64,000 bases of DNA from Aurantimonas sp965217685 (GTDB lineage: Bacteria > Pseudomonadota > Alphaproteobacteria > Rhizobiales > Rhizobiaceae): NCBI GenBank assembly GCA_965217685.1, contig CBDCIZ010000003.1, positions 1,612,001-1,676,000 on the forward strand, given 5' to 3'. The notes beneath the pieces are model-generated. The model saw nothing but the letters and a program-made list of their open reading frames with translations, made no database searches and had not been told where the DNA came from. Below, one piece after another: positions 1-7,776 of this stretch; position 1 is the first letter of the stretch, and each line of letters begins with the position of its first letter. Made by a program: the position numbers and the translations under genes.

Positions 1-2979
1 GAGCAGCGCCCGCGCCTGGGCCACGGAAGGTGTCGTGCCGGTCTTGAAGTCGAGGATTTCGACCGAACCGTCTTCCATCAGGTCGATGCGATCGGCCCGG
101 CCGGTCAGCGTCGTCGCGATGTCGGCGAATTCCTCGGCACCGCCGATCTCTGCGTGGCGCAGCGTCACGCGCTCGTCGCGCTCGCGCTCCCAGACGAGAT
201 AGTTGCCGGCCAGCGCTTCCATGCGCGGCCACCAGACCGCCTCGATATCCGGCGGCAGCACCTCCGCGTCGAATTTTTCGCGCGCGATGGCGAGCAGCGT
301 GTCGCGCGCGGTCTCTTCCATAGGATCATGGCCGCGCGCAACGAAGGTGCCGAGGACGTCGTGAAACAGGCTGCCGCGCTCGGCCGCATGCGGATCGCGC
401 ATCAGCTCCGGCAATGGCTCCAGCCGCAGAATTTTTCGCGCGTGGATGGCATAGGGGTCGCGGATCAACGTTTCGACCTCGGTCACCGAATAGCGGTCCG
501 GCCGCCTGTCCAGCGGCGGACGCGGCTCGGGCCGCTTCGCAGGCGGCGTCCTGGCGCCGGTGTCGAGGGTGCGGGCGGCGGCAAGGTAAGGGGCGCCGGC
601 TTCGCGCAGTCGCTCGGCGCCCTTGGGGCCGGCCAGCGTCTCGATCCGCTGCAGCCAGCGCGAGGCGATGGCCGGGGCGCCGTCCAGGCGACGCGACCGG
701 GTGAGGATCACGGTCTTCGCGCCCATCGCCATCCAGAAATCGTGGGCGGAAAGGCCGATGCGTCGCTCGGGCGGATCGAGCAGGATCTCGCGGCGCATCA
801 GCCGCGACAGGAACGCGCCGCTCTTGGCGCCCGCCGGCCAGGTGCCCTCGTTGAGCCCGGCGAGGATCGCCGTGTCGACGCTCTGCAGCCGCGCCTCCAG
901 CGTGCCCCAGACGAAGGCTCTGGCCGAAAGGCCGGCGCGCGGCTGCACACCGATGCCGGCGGCAAGCGCTGCGACGACGTCGCCGAGTTCGAACGGCGCA
1001 AAGCCGAAATCCGTCCGCGGTGCCTCGACGATCCCGGCGAGAAAGCCGGCCAACGCCCGACCGTTGTCGCCCGCGTAGAGCTCGGAGGAATCGCCGGTTT
1101 CGTCGGCAGCCAGCGCCTCGAGGCAGCGGGTCAGAGCCGTCGCATAGTCGGCCAACTCGAGATCTGTGGGAGAGGCGGATTCTTCCTCGGCGCGCGCGCC
1201 CTTGGCTCGCTCGCTCTCGAAGGGCCGCGGACGAAACGCTGTCAGCGGCGCGAGCGCTGCCTCCAGCGCTTCGGCCATGCGCCGGCCGAGCTCGCGCTCG
1301 GCCTCTGGTAAAAGCCTGACCGGCCGGGCGGCGCGGCCGGTGGTGTCGAGGACTGTGCGATGGGTCGCATAGATCGCGGCGATATTCGCGCCATCGGCGA
1401 CGCCCACCGAACCGCGCAGCGCGATCATCTCGATCGATCGGGCGGCCCGCCGCGCTTGTGTTGCGCTCAGGCCCAGCCGTGTCAACGGGTGCTTGAGCAG
1501 CGAAACGAGGGCGATCGGGTCGCCGGGCGTGAGCGCCACGGCGATGGCGGTTGCCATCAGCGTGCCGGGGGCGGTGGAGGTAAGCGGCCGGCCGGCCGAA
1601 TCGTTGGCGGCGATGCCGAAGCGGGAGAGTTCGGCGACGACGCGGCGGGCCAGATTGCGGTCCGGCGTGATCAGCGCGGCAGTGGCCCTGGGATCGTCGA
1701 GCGCGTGGCGCATGGCGACGGCGATGGCCAGCGCCTCCTCGCGGGCGTCGGCCGCCTCGATCAACGCCATGCCGTCGAGGGATTGCGGCCCATGCCGGCC
1801 AGCGGTGTCGGCCCAGGCGTCGGTGGTCTCACAGGGCCGCAGTGCGTCGGCGAGGAAGGTCTCTCGGGCGTCGAGATCCGTTCGGGCGCCGCCGTCTGCG
1901 TCCGATAAACCCTCGGACGGAGCGGTCACCCCGGTCGCATCGTCGATCGCAGGGTCGTTTCTCGTACGCTCGCCGGCGCCTGCTTCCAGATGCACCACCG
2001 TCTGCCCAGGTGCGATGCGGTCCAGGATCGTCTTCAGGCCGTATTGCGGGTGGCCCGGCGCGGCGATCGATGGGCCGTTTGCCGCCCCATCGACGGATGC
2101 CGTCAGGGACGGCTGCGGCTTGCCTAACACGAGAAGAGACTGCGCATCGAGATGCCGGTCGACGCCGGGCAGCACCACGGCGCCGTTGTGCAGATGGGCG
2201 ATCGTCCGCATCAGTTCCATCGTCGCGGGGGCCGTTGCGGTCGAGCCGGCGAGGATCACCGGTCCACGCGACCCGTTTTTGCCGAATCGCGCCGCTTCCG
2301 TCTCGAGCCACGCGTTTTTGGATGCCGCCTCGCTGATCCGGCCCGTCGCGGCCAGCGCGGCCGGCCAATGTTCGGTGACGATGGTGAGGAAGGTCAACGT
2401 CAACTGCCACCATTTGGCAAGCGCCTCCGGCCCGAGACCGGCGATGGCGGACAACGGCGTGCCCTCGGTCTCCATCTCGTCGAGCAGCGCACCGAGGTCT
2501 CGGGCGAGCCATAGGGCATCGGCCGCGGAGGCCGGCAGCACCGGTGCCTCGCCGATCAACGCCTCGAACTCGGCCTTGGCAATCTCCTCGCGCCAGCGCC
2601 GGGCGAGCCGCGCGAGATTGAGCCGGCGTTCGAGATCGCCCATCACCGGCTGAAGGTTCGGCGGCACCACGCCGGTCTCCAGGGGGCCGGTCTCCAGGGG
2701 GGATGAAAACAGCGCCTCGTCGCCTCCTTCGCCGATCGGCCGGATGGTCGGCAGGATCGCGCTGGCGCTGCCTGCCTGTCTCTGCGCCATGATCGCCGTG
2801 AAGGCGCCGGCGAGCGCCCGCGCCGCGCGCCGGGTCGGCAGGTAGATGGTGACATCGGCGAGCGCCAGAGGATCGCCGTCGAAGCGGAAGGACTTCACCA
2901 GCCGCCCGTCGAGCAGCGCTTCGGCAAGCGTTCGCAGAAACGGCTGTCCGGGCGGGATCGAGAAGATATTGGCGTTCAT
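1..2979 (-). CDS. addB: Double-strand break repair protein AddB (partial, C-terminus outside window)
   Basis: Subunit of the AddAB helicase-nuclease that resects double-strand breaks for recombination. The minus-strand frame is open from an ATG at 2979 through the window edge: 993 codons are visible, and the family is usually slightly over 1000 residues. The N-terminus reads MNANIFSIPPGQPFLRTLAE, followed by YLPTRRAARAL near residue 45, both typical of alphaproteobacterial AddB. Close to the edge, residues 977-981 read DFKTG preceded by GRADRIDLMEDGSVEIL, the core of the PD-(D/E)XK nuclease site. The addA gene would be expected downstream, outside the window. Oddity: a perfect 15-bp tandem duplication at 2671-2700 encodes a doubled PLETG in the N-terminal part. 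Confidence 0.93.
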   Translation of the reverse strand, partial: MNANIFSIPPGQPFLRTLAEALLDGRLVKSFRFDGDPLALADVTIYLPTRRAARALAGAFTAIMAQRQAGSASAILPTIRPIGEGGDEALFSSPLETGPLETGVVPPNLQPVMGDLERRLNLARLARRWREEIAKAEFEALIGEAPVLPASAADALWLARDLGALLDEMETEGTPLSAIAGLGPEALAKWWQLTLTFLTIVTEHWPAALAATGRISEAASKNAWLETEAARFGKNGSRGPVILAGSTATAPATMELMRTIAHLHNGAVVLPGVDRHLDAQSLLVLGKPQPSLTASVDGAANGPSIAAPGHPQYGLKTILDRIAPGQTVVHLEAGAGERTRNDPAIDDATGVTAPSEGLSDADGGARTDLDARETFLADALRPCETTDAWADTAGRHGPQSLDGMALIEAADAREEALAIAVAMRHALDDPRATAALITPDRNLARRVVAELSRFGIAANDSAGRPLTSTAPGTLMATAIAVALTPGDPIALVSLLKHPLTRLGLSATQARRAARSIEMIALRGSVGVADGANIAAIYATHRTVLDTTGRAARPVRLLPEAERELGRRMAEALEAALAPLTAFRPRPFESERAKGARAEEESASPTDLELADYATALTRCLEALAADETGDSSELYAGDNGRALAGFLAGIVEAPRTDFGFAPFELGDVVAALAAGIGVQPRAGLSARAFVWGTLEARLQSVDTAILAGLNEGTWPAGAKSGAFLSRLMRREILLDPPERRIGLSAHDFWMAMGAKTVILTRSRRLDGAPAIASRWLQRIETLAGPKGAERLREAGAPYLAAARTLDTGARTPPAKRPEPRPPLDRRPDRYSVTEVETLIRDPYAIHARKILRLEPLPELMRDPHAAERGSLFHDVLGTFVARGHDPMEETARDTLLAIAREKFDAEVLPPDIEAVWWPRMEALAGNYLVWERERDERVTLRHAEIGGAEEFADIATTLTGRADRIDLMEDGSVEILDFKTGTTPSVAQARALL
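2671..2700. repeat. 15-bp tandem duplication inside addB
   Basis: GCCGGTCTCCAGGGG occurs twice head to tail with no mismatch. It keeps the addB frame and adds five residues. One of several similar duplications in the window. Confidence 0.9.
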
Positions 2980-3300
2980 CTTGCGATGGTATCGCGCCTT
3001 GGCGCGATTCGCACGCACGGGCAGGGGGCGAACTGCGGAGAAGATCGCCGCGACCCCGGCGATCGAAGATAAAGCGTCGTCCCTATGACGTCTCGGTCAT
3101 TCCGGCGCGTCGAAGACGATAGTCCCAGGCGACGCTGAAACTCTTCTTCCACTTGTCAGTCGGCTCATTAATCCGGTGAGCCATCCCGGACGGCGCGGAC
3201 GGCGCGGACGGAGCAGACGGCACGCTCGACGTTTTCCTGCCAGGTCACGCCATTTCGACAAGCTTGCCATTCCGAAATTGAGGGTATATGCCCACAAATC
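2980..3300. other. Intergenic region between divergent addB and marR-type gene
   Basis: About 320 bp between two divergent starts, so it should hold both promoters. I see no clear sigma-70 boxes. Around 3187-3222 there is a short GGACGGCGC-like repetition. No ORF is supported. Confidence 0.5.
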
Positions 3301-3699
3301 ATGAACGGACCCTGTTATTGCACCATGCTACGAACCGCGACCCGCAAGATCACCGCCCTTTACGACGAGGCCCTGGCGCCCGTCGGCGTCAACATCGCCC
3401 AGTTCCGCATGCTGCGGATCATCGAGCGGCAAGCGCCGGTCTCGCTGTCGGTGCTCGGCGACGAGCTGGACCTCGATCGCTCGACGGTCGGCCGCAACGT
3501 GCGCGTCCTCGACCGCATGGGCCTGGTCGAGACCGGTACGGGCGGCGATCGGCGGGAGGTGGTGCTGACGCTGACCGAGCGCGCCGAGACGGTGCTGGAA
3601 AAGGGCGCCCCGCTCTGGGAAGGCGTCCAGCAGACGATCGCCACCAGGCTCGGCCCCGACGGGGCGGCGCCGCTGAAGGCCGTGCTCGACCGGCTGTAG
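3301..3699 (+). CDS. MarR-family transcriptional regulator
   Basis: A 132-residue winged-helix regulator of MarR type. After a short N-terminal dimerisation segment (CTMLRTATRKITALYDEAL) comes the helix-turn-helix (FRMLRIIERQAPVSLSVLGD, then LDLDRSTVGRNVRVLDRMGL) and the beta-wing with GDRREVVLTLTERA. It precedes an MFS transporter on the same strand with a gap of about 95 bp, which suggests local control of that transporter, by inference only. The ligand cannot be predicted. Two cysteines near the N-terminus (CYC, residues 5-7) could be redox-sensitive, but similar Cys pairs occur in relatives without known function. Confidence 0.88.
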   Translation: MNGPCYCTMLRTATRKITALYDEALAPVGVNIAQFRMLRIIERQAPVSLSVLGDELDLDRSTVGRNVRVLDRMGLVETGTGGDRREVVLTLTERAETVLEKGAPLWEGVQQTIATRLGPDGAAPLKAVLDRL

Positions 3700-3757
3700 G
3701 GGTTCGGCGGGGCGGCGACAGCTTTTCCGGCTTCAAGAATAAAACCTCGACCGGCCT

Positions 3758-3783
3758 GTCGGGCCAGTGAGTCGGGCCAGTGA
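3758..3783. repeat. 13-bp tandem duplication in the MFS gene leader
   Basis: GTCGGGCCAGTGA is present twice in perfect tandem. It lies immediately upstream of the AAGGAA ribosome-binding site of the transporter gene and creates an extra GTG at 3780 that could be mistaken for the start. Confidence 0.9.
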
Positions 3784-3794
3784 AGGAACGTCCG

Positions 3795-5090
3795 ATGTTC
3801 TCCGACCGCCTGGCAGGGGCACTGGCCGCCCGCAACATCCATTATGGCTGGGTCGTCGCGGGCGTCGCCTTCCTGACCATGCTGGTCACCGCCGGTGCCA
3901 TGGGCTCGGCCGGCGTGATGATCATCCCCTTGCGCGAAGAGTTCGGCTGGTCGACCGCCGAAATTTCCTCGGCGCTGGCGGCCCGGCTCGTGCTCTATGG
4001 CCTGCTCGGGCCCTTCGCGGCGGCGATGATGAACGCTTTCGGCCTGCGTGCCGTGATCTTCACGGCGCTGACGCTGATCGGCGGTGGCATTTTCGCGTCC
4101 TTCTTCATGTCGAGCCTCACCGAACTCCTGGTGTTCTGGGGCTTCATCGTCGGAGCGGGCACGGGCATGACGGCGCTCGTGCTGGGCGCGACAGTCGCCA
4201 CGCGCTGGTTCACCAGAAGCCGTGGCCTCGTCATGGGGATGATGACGGCAAGCAACGCCACCGGCCAGCTGGTCTTCCTGCCGCTGCTCGCGGCGCTCGC
4301 CGAAGCCTGGGGCTGGCGCACCGCGCTCGGTTTCGTGGTCGCCATGCTGGCCCTGACGCTGGTGCTGGTCGGGCTCCTGATTCGCGACCGACCGTCCGAT
4401 CTCGGCCTTGCGCCCTACGGCGAAACCGCAATCATCGCGCCACCGGCCCACGACCGAACCCTTGCGACCCTGTTTCTCTCTCCGATCCGCATTCTCAAGG
4501 ACGCCGGCCGGTCGTCGGTGTTCTGGGTGCTGTTCGGCACCTTCTTCGTCTGCGGCCTGTCGACCAACGGGCTGATCCAGACCCACTGGATCGCGATCTG
4601 CGGCGATTTCGGCTTCGCGGCGGTCGCCGCGGCGAGCCTTCTCGCCGTGATCGGCGTCTTCGACCTCGTCGGCACCATTTCGTCGGGCTGGCTTGCGGAC
4701 CGCTACGACAATCGCTGGCTGTTGTTCTGGTTCTACGGCCTGCGCGGCCTGTCGCTCCTGTTCCTGTCGGTCTCGGGATTCGGCTTTGCGGCGCTGGGCG
4801 TCTTTGCGGTGTTCTACGGCATGGACTGGGTCGCGACCGTGCCGCCGACCGTCAAGCTCGCCGCCGACCGCTTCGGGCGCGAAAAGGCCAATCTGGTGTT
4901 CGGCTGGGTGTTCTGTGGCCATCAGCTCGGCGCGGCGACGGCGGCGTTCGGCGCCGGCATGATCCGAACCGACATGCTGACCTACATGCCGGCCCTGCAG
5001 ATTGCCGGGCTGATGTGCCTGGTCGCGGCGCTGGTGGTTATGACCGTCAAGCGGCAGCGCCCGCAGGGCTTTCAGCCGCAGGCGGCGTGA
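3795..5090 (+). CDS. MFS transporter
   Basis: A 431-residue major facilitator superfamily protein with about twelve hydrophobic segments, for example GWVVAGVAFLTMLVTAGAMG at the N-terminus and VFWGFIVGAGTGMTALVLGA in the first half. The signature loop between TM2 and TM3 is not sharply conserved. The pattern with GWRTALGFVVAMLALT and a central cytoplasmic loop resembles the oxalate/formate and monocarboxylate porter branch, but the substrate is unknown. I chose ATG 3795 because AAGGAA (3783-3788) sits six bases upstream; the in-frame GTG at 3780 lies inside the 13-bp duplication. It is probably controlled by the MarR protein upstream. Confidence 0.87.
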   Translation: MFSDRLAGALAARNIHYGWVVAGVAFLTMLVTAGAMGSAGVMIIPLREEFGWSTAEISSALAARLVLYGLLGPFAAAMMNAFGLRAVIFTALTLIGGGIFASFFMSSLTELLVFWGFIVGAGTGMTALVLGATVATRWFTRSRGLVMGMMTASNATGQLVFLPLLAALAEAWGWRTALGFVVAMLALTLVLVGLLIRDRPSDLGLAPYGETAIIAPPAHDRTLATLFLSPIRILKDAGRSSVFWVLFGTFFVCGLSTNGLIQTHWIAICGDFGFAAVAAASLLAVIGVFDLVGTISSGWLADRYDNRWLLFWFYGLRGLSLLFLSVSGFGFAALGVFAVFYGMDWVATVPPTVKLAADRFGREKANLVFGWVFCGHQLGAATAAFGAGMIRTDMLTYMPALQIAGLMCLVAALVVMTVKRQRPQGFQPQAA

Positions 5091-5110
5091 TCGGCCGCAA
5101 GGCAAGACAA

Positions 5111-5140
5111 GCCGGCTCCCACTGTGCCGGCTCCCACTGT
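5111..5140. repeat. 15-bp tandem duplication between convergent genes
   Basis: GCCGGCTCCCACTGT occurs twice in perfect tandem in the gap between the converging MFS and murU-like genes. Confidence 0.9.
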
Positions 5141-5220
5141 GGCCCGGAGCAAAGGGTCTCGATGGAGCGCCCGCGGCGGCCCATCGGCCGGCGGCGGATA
5201 GATAGACCGACCGCTCGCGC

Positions 5221-5964
5221 CTACGCCGCGGCGCTGGCGATGAAGGCCTCTTCCGCGCCCTTGATCGCGGCCGGCGTGCCGACGGTGATCCACAGACCGC
5301 CGAGGCGCACGCCATGCAGCCGCTCGGCTTCGATCGTTTGATCGAAGATGCGGTTCAGCGAGAAGGTCCCGGCCTTCATGCCGTCGAAAAGCTGCGGCTT
5401 CAGGATCGCCGCGCCGGCGTAGATGAAGGGCGACATGTCGCGCTCGCCGACGCGGGTGAGCTGCCCCTCGGCATCCATGTCGAAATCGCCGCGACCGTCG
5501 TAGCCGGTGGCGTGTTGCATGTCGGCGATGAGCAGCGCGGCATCCATTCGGGACGGGTCCCACAGATGCGCCATGAGATCGAGATTGTCACGGTATCCGT
5601 CGATCCAGAAGGTGTCGGAATTGATGACGTAGAAGGGCTCGTCGCCCAACTCCGGCAGCGCCTTGACGATGCCGCCGCCGGAATCCAGCAACACATCGGT
5701 CTCGTCGGAAACGACGATCTCCATGTCCTTGCGCTTCTTCAGATGCGCCCGCATCAGATCGGCCATGTAATGGACGTTGACGACGACCTTTTGAACGCCG
5801 TTGCGGGCCAGCGCGTCGAGGCCGTAGTCGATCAGCGCGCGGCCGCGCACCTCGACCAGCGGTTTCGGCATGGTCGAGGTGATTGGCCGCATGCGTTTGC
5901 CGAGGCCGGCGGCGAGCACCATGGCGGTCTTGGGTTTCTTCGAAGGGTCGGCTTTCAGGATCAT
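5221..5964 (-). CDS. murU: Nucleotidyltransferase, MurU-like (MurNAc-1-phosphate uridylyltransferase family)
   Basis: A 247-residue sugar-nucleotide transferase. The N-terminal signature AAGLGKRMRPIT (residues 18-29) with PKPLVEV a few residues later is the NTP-binding loop of the family. INSDTFW supplies the metal-binding Asp. In pseudomonads MurU makes UDP-MurNAc from MurNAc-1-phosphate in peptidoglycan recycling, acting after the anomeric kinase AmgK. Here the gene lies about 80 bp downstream of a tsaE-amgK fusion on the same strand, which supports that role. Another hexose-1-phosphate substrate cannot be excluded from sequence alone. It is convergent with the MFS gene. Confidence 0.85.
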   Translation of the reverse strand: MILKADPSKKPKTAMVLAAGLGKRMRPITSTMPKPLVEVRGRALIDYGLDALARNGVQKVVVNVHYMADLMRAHLKKRKDMEIVVSDETDVLLDSGGGIVKALPELGDEPFYVINSDTFWIDGYRDNLDLMAHLWDPSRMDAALLIADMQHATGYDGRGDFDMDAEGQLTRVGERDMSPFIYAGAAILKPQLFDGMKAGTFSLNRIFDQTIEAERLHGVRLGGLWITVGTPAAIKGAEEAFIASAAA

Positions 5965-6047
5965 CGATGTCGTCTTTTCGGGCAGGCCAGGGCCTCAGGG
6001 TATCGGCGCCGGGCGGGCCGCAATCGTCGCGACCCTCGGGAAATCTG

Positions 6048-7715
6048 TCAGGACGGGCGTTTCGCGGGCACCGCGTCGATGATGCCCCAGTCCTCGTAGA
6101 GGGATTTGAGGGCCGACAGCGACGGGTGGCCGAGCGAGCGCGCCAGATAGTGTTTAATCCGCGGTATGTGACGGAGATATTGCGGCTTGCCGTCCCGTTC
6201 CAGAAGCCGGACGAAAATTCCCAGGATCTTGGAGTTTCGCTGGACGCTCATGATGGCGTAGTCGCGCTCGAAGCCGAAGGCGTCGTAGCCGGGATCGGCC
6301 TTTCGGCGCATGGCGATATAAGCGGACACGAGCCTGGCCTCGAGCTCGGCGGAAATGTCGACCCGCGCGTCCTGGGCGAGCGAGGCGACGTCGTAGGCCG
6401 ATGGCCCCATCACCGCATCCTGGAAGTCGATGAGGCCGATCCGCCGCCGACCCTGCTCTTGCGGTCGCCAGATGATATTGGGCGAGTGAAAATCGCGAAG
6501 CGTCAGGCTCGTCTCGGCCTGTTGCAGCTCGTCGAAGACCGCCGCCCAGATCTCGGTGAACAGCGCCCGCTCGTCGGCGCTCGCCGGCCGGCCTTTTTCG
6601 CGCGGCAGGTACCAGTCGGGCACGAGGTCGACCTCCATGGCGAGCACCCGGCGGTCGTAGCTTGCAAGATGGTGCGTCAGGCCGTTCGGCACGCGAAGCG
6701 CCGTGGTCCAGGGGGTCGCGTGGAGGTCGGCAAGGCAGGCGATCGCCGCCTCGTAGCGCGCCGGCACCGGCTGGCCTTCGTCGTCGAGCATCGTCTCGTT
6801 GCCGAGATGCGTGATCAGGAGGAGACCGCCGTCGAGATCGGCCGAGAGGATCGAAGGCGCGGCAAAGCCGGCACCGGACAGCGCCTCTGCGACGGCGACG
6901 AAGGGAACCACGTCTTCGGCCAGATGCGCGATGCGGCTGTAGGGCAGGCCGTCGCGCACCGGCGGGCCGTCCGGCTGCCGCGGCGCGTCCATCAGGACGA
7001 GCGGTGGGGCCGTCTCGTCATTGATGGTGTCGCCGGCAAGGGTGTGGCCATCGGGGGCGAGGCCATCGGGGGCGTGGCCATGGAGGGCGTGGATCGTCTC
7101 ATAGCGCCGGGTCGAGGCGTCGCCGGTGAAGCGCCGCCGCACCGCCTCGCCATGGCGGGCGGCTTGAAGGAAGCCGCGAATGGCGAGCGAGCGTTCGATG
7201 CGCGCCGCCGCCGGACCGGACGCCGAAATCGCGGCGAACCGGCCTTCGCCCTGCGGCGCCATGTCGAGGTCGACGACGACGTTGGCCGCTTTCAGCACGG
7301 CCGGCGCGTTCTGCGGCCATTCGGCGAGCACGATACCGGTCTCGGCCGCGTCCTCGAAGCCGAGCTCGTCGAGTTCGCCGTCGCTTCCGATCCGGTAGAG
7401 GTCGAAATGGGCGACCGGCGGCGTCGTCTCGTAGGCCTGGACCAGCGTGTAGGTCGGCGAGGGCACGTCGAGGCCCGCGTCGTCGGCCAGCGCCCGGATC
7501 AGCGCTCGCGCCAGCGTTGACTTGCCCGCCCCGAGGTCGCCCGAAAGCGCGACAATGTCGCCGACGCCGAGCGCCAGGGCGAGATCGGCGCCGAGCCGCC
7601 TGGTCGCGGCCTCGTCGGCAAGGTGAAGGCTTGCGACTTCGACGCGGGCCGTTCCATCCGCGTGCGTCGCGGGGGTCGCCTTGCCGTTGCCGGATAGGGG
7701 GGCGTTTACAAGCAT
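6048..7715 (-). CDS. tsaE: TsaE-AmgK fusion: tRNA t6A ATPase joined to aminoglycoside-phosphotransferase-like sugar kinase
   Basis: 555 residues in two parts. Residues about 25-165 are TsaE, the ATPase needed for the t6A37 tRNA modification, with Walker A GDLGAGKST at 59-67 and the family motif SPTYTLVQAY. Residues about 190-545 form an aminoglycoside-phosphotransferase fold with the catalytic loop LRDFHSPN near 406-414 and the metal-binding IDFQDA near 428. That half matches the MurNAc/GlcNAc anomeric kinase AmgK. Such fusions are common in this order. I chose ATG 7715 because longer readings would overlap the end of divL. Linker residues HALHGHAPDGLAPDGHT come from a threefold 15-bp repeat. 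Confidence 0.9.
   Translation of the reverse strand: MLVNAPLSGNGKATPATHADGTARVEVASLHLADEAATRRLGADLALALGVGDIVALSGDLGAGKSTLARALIRALADDAGLDVPSPTYTLVQAYETTPPVAHFDLYRIGSDGELDELGFEDAAETGIVLAEWPQNAPAVLKAANVVVDLDMAPQGEGRFAAISASGPAAARIERSLAIRGFLQAARHGEAVRRRFTGDASTRRYETIHALHGHAPDGLAPDGHTLAGDTINDETAPPLVLMDAPRQPDGPPVRDGLPYSRIAHLAEDVVPFVAVAEALSGAGFAAPSILSADLDGGLLLITHLGNETMLDDEGQPVPARYEAAIACLADLHATPWTTALRVPNGLTHHLASYDRRVLAMEVDLVPDWYLPREKGRPASADERALFTEIWAAVFDELQQAETSLTLRDFHSPNIIWRPQEQGRRRIGLIDFQDAVMGPSAYDVASLAQDARVDISAELEARLVSAYIAMRRKADPGYDAFGFERDYAIMSVQRNSKILGIFVRLLERDGKPQYLRHIPRIKHYLARSLGHPSLSALKSLYEDWGIIDAVPAKRPS
7045..7089. repeat. Three tandem 15-bp units inside tsaE-amgK
   Basis: Units TGGCCATCGGGGGCG, AGGCCATCGGGGGCG and TGGCCATGGAGGGCG follow each other. 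They preserve the frame and lie in the variable region between the TsaE and kinase domains. Confidence 0.85.
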
Positions 7716-7776
7716 CAAGACGCTCTTGCCGCCGATTGAGGCATCACGACGACGAGCCGCCAAGCCTGTTCGCCGT

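Noticed and set aside
3360..5315. 651-codon minus-strand frame opposite marR and the MFS gene
   Set aside because: Antisense artefact of high G+C third positions; the plus-strand products have clear domains.
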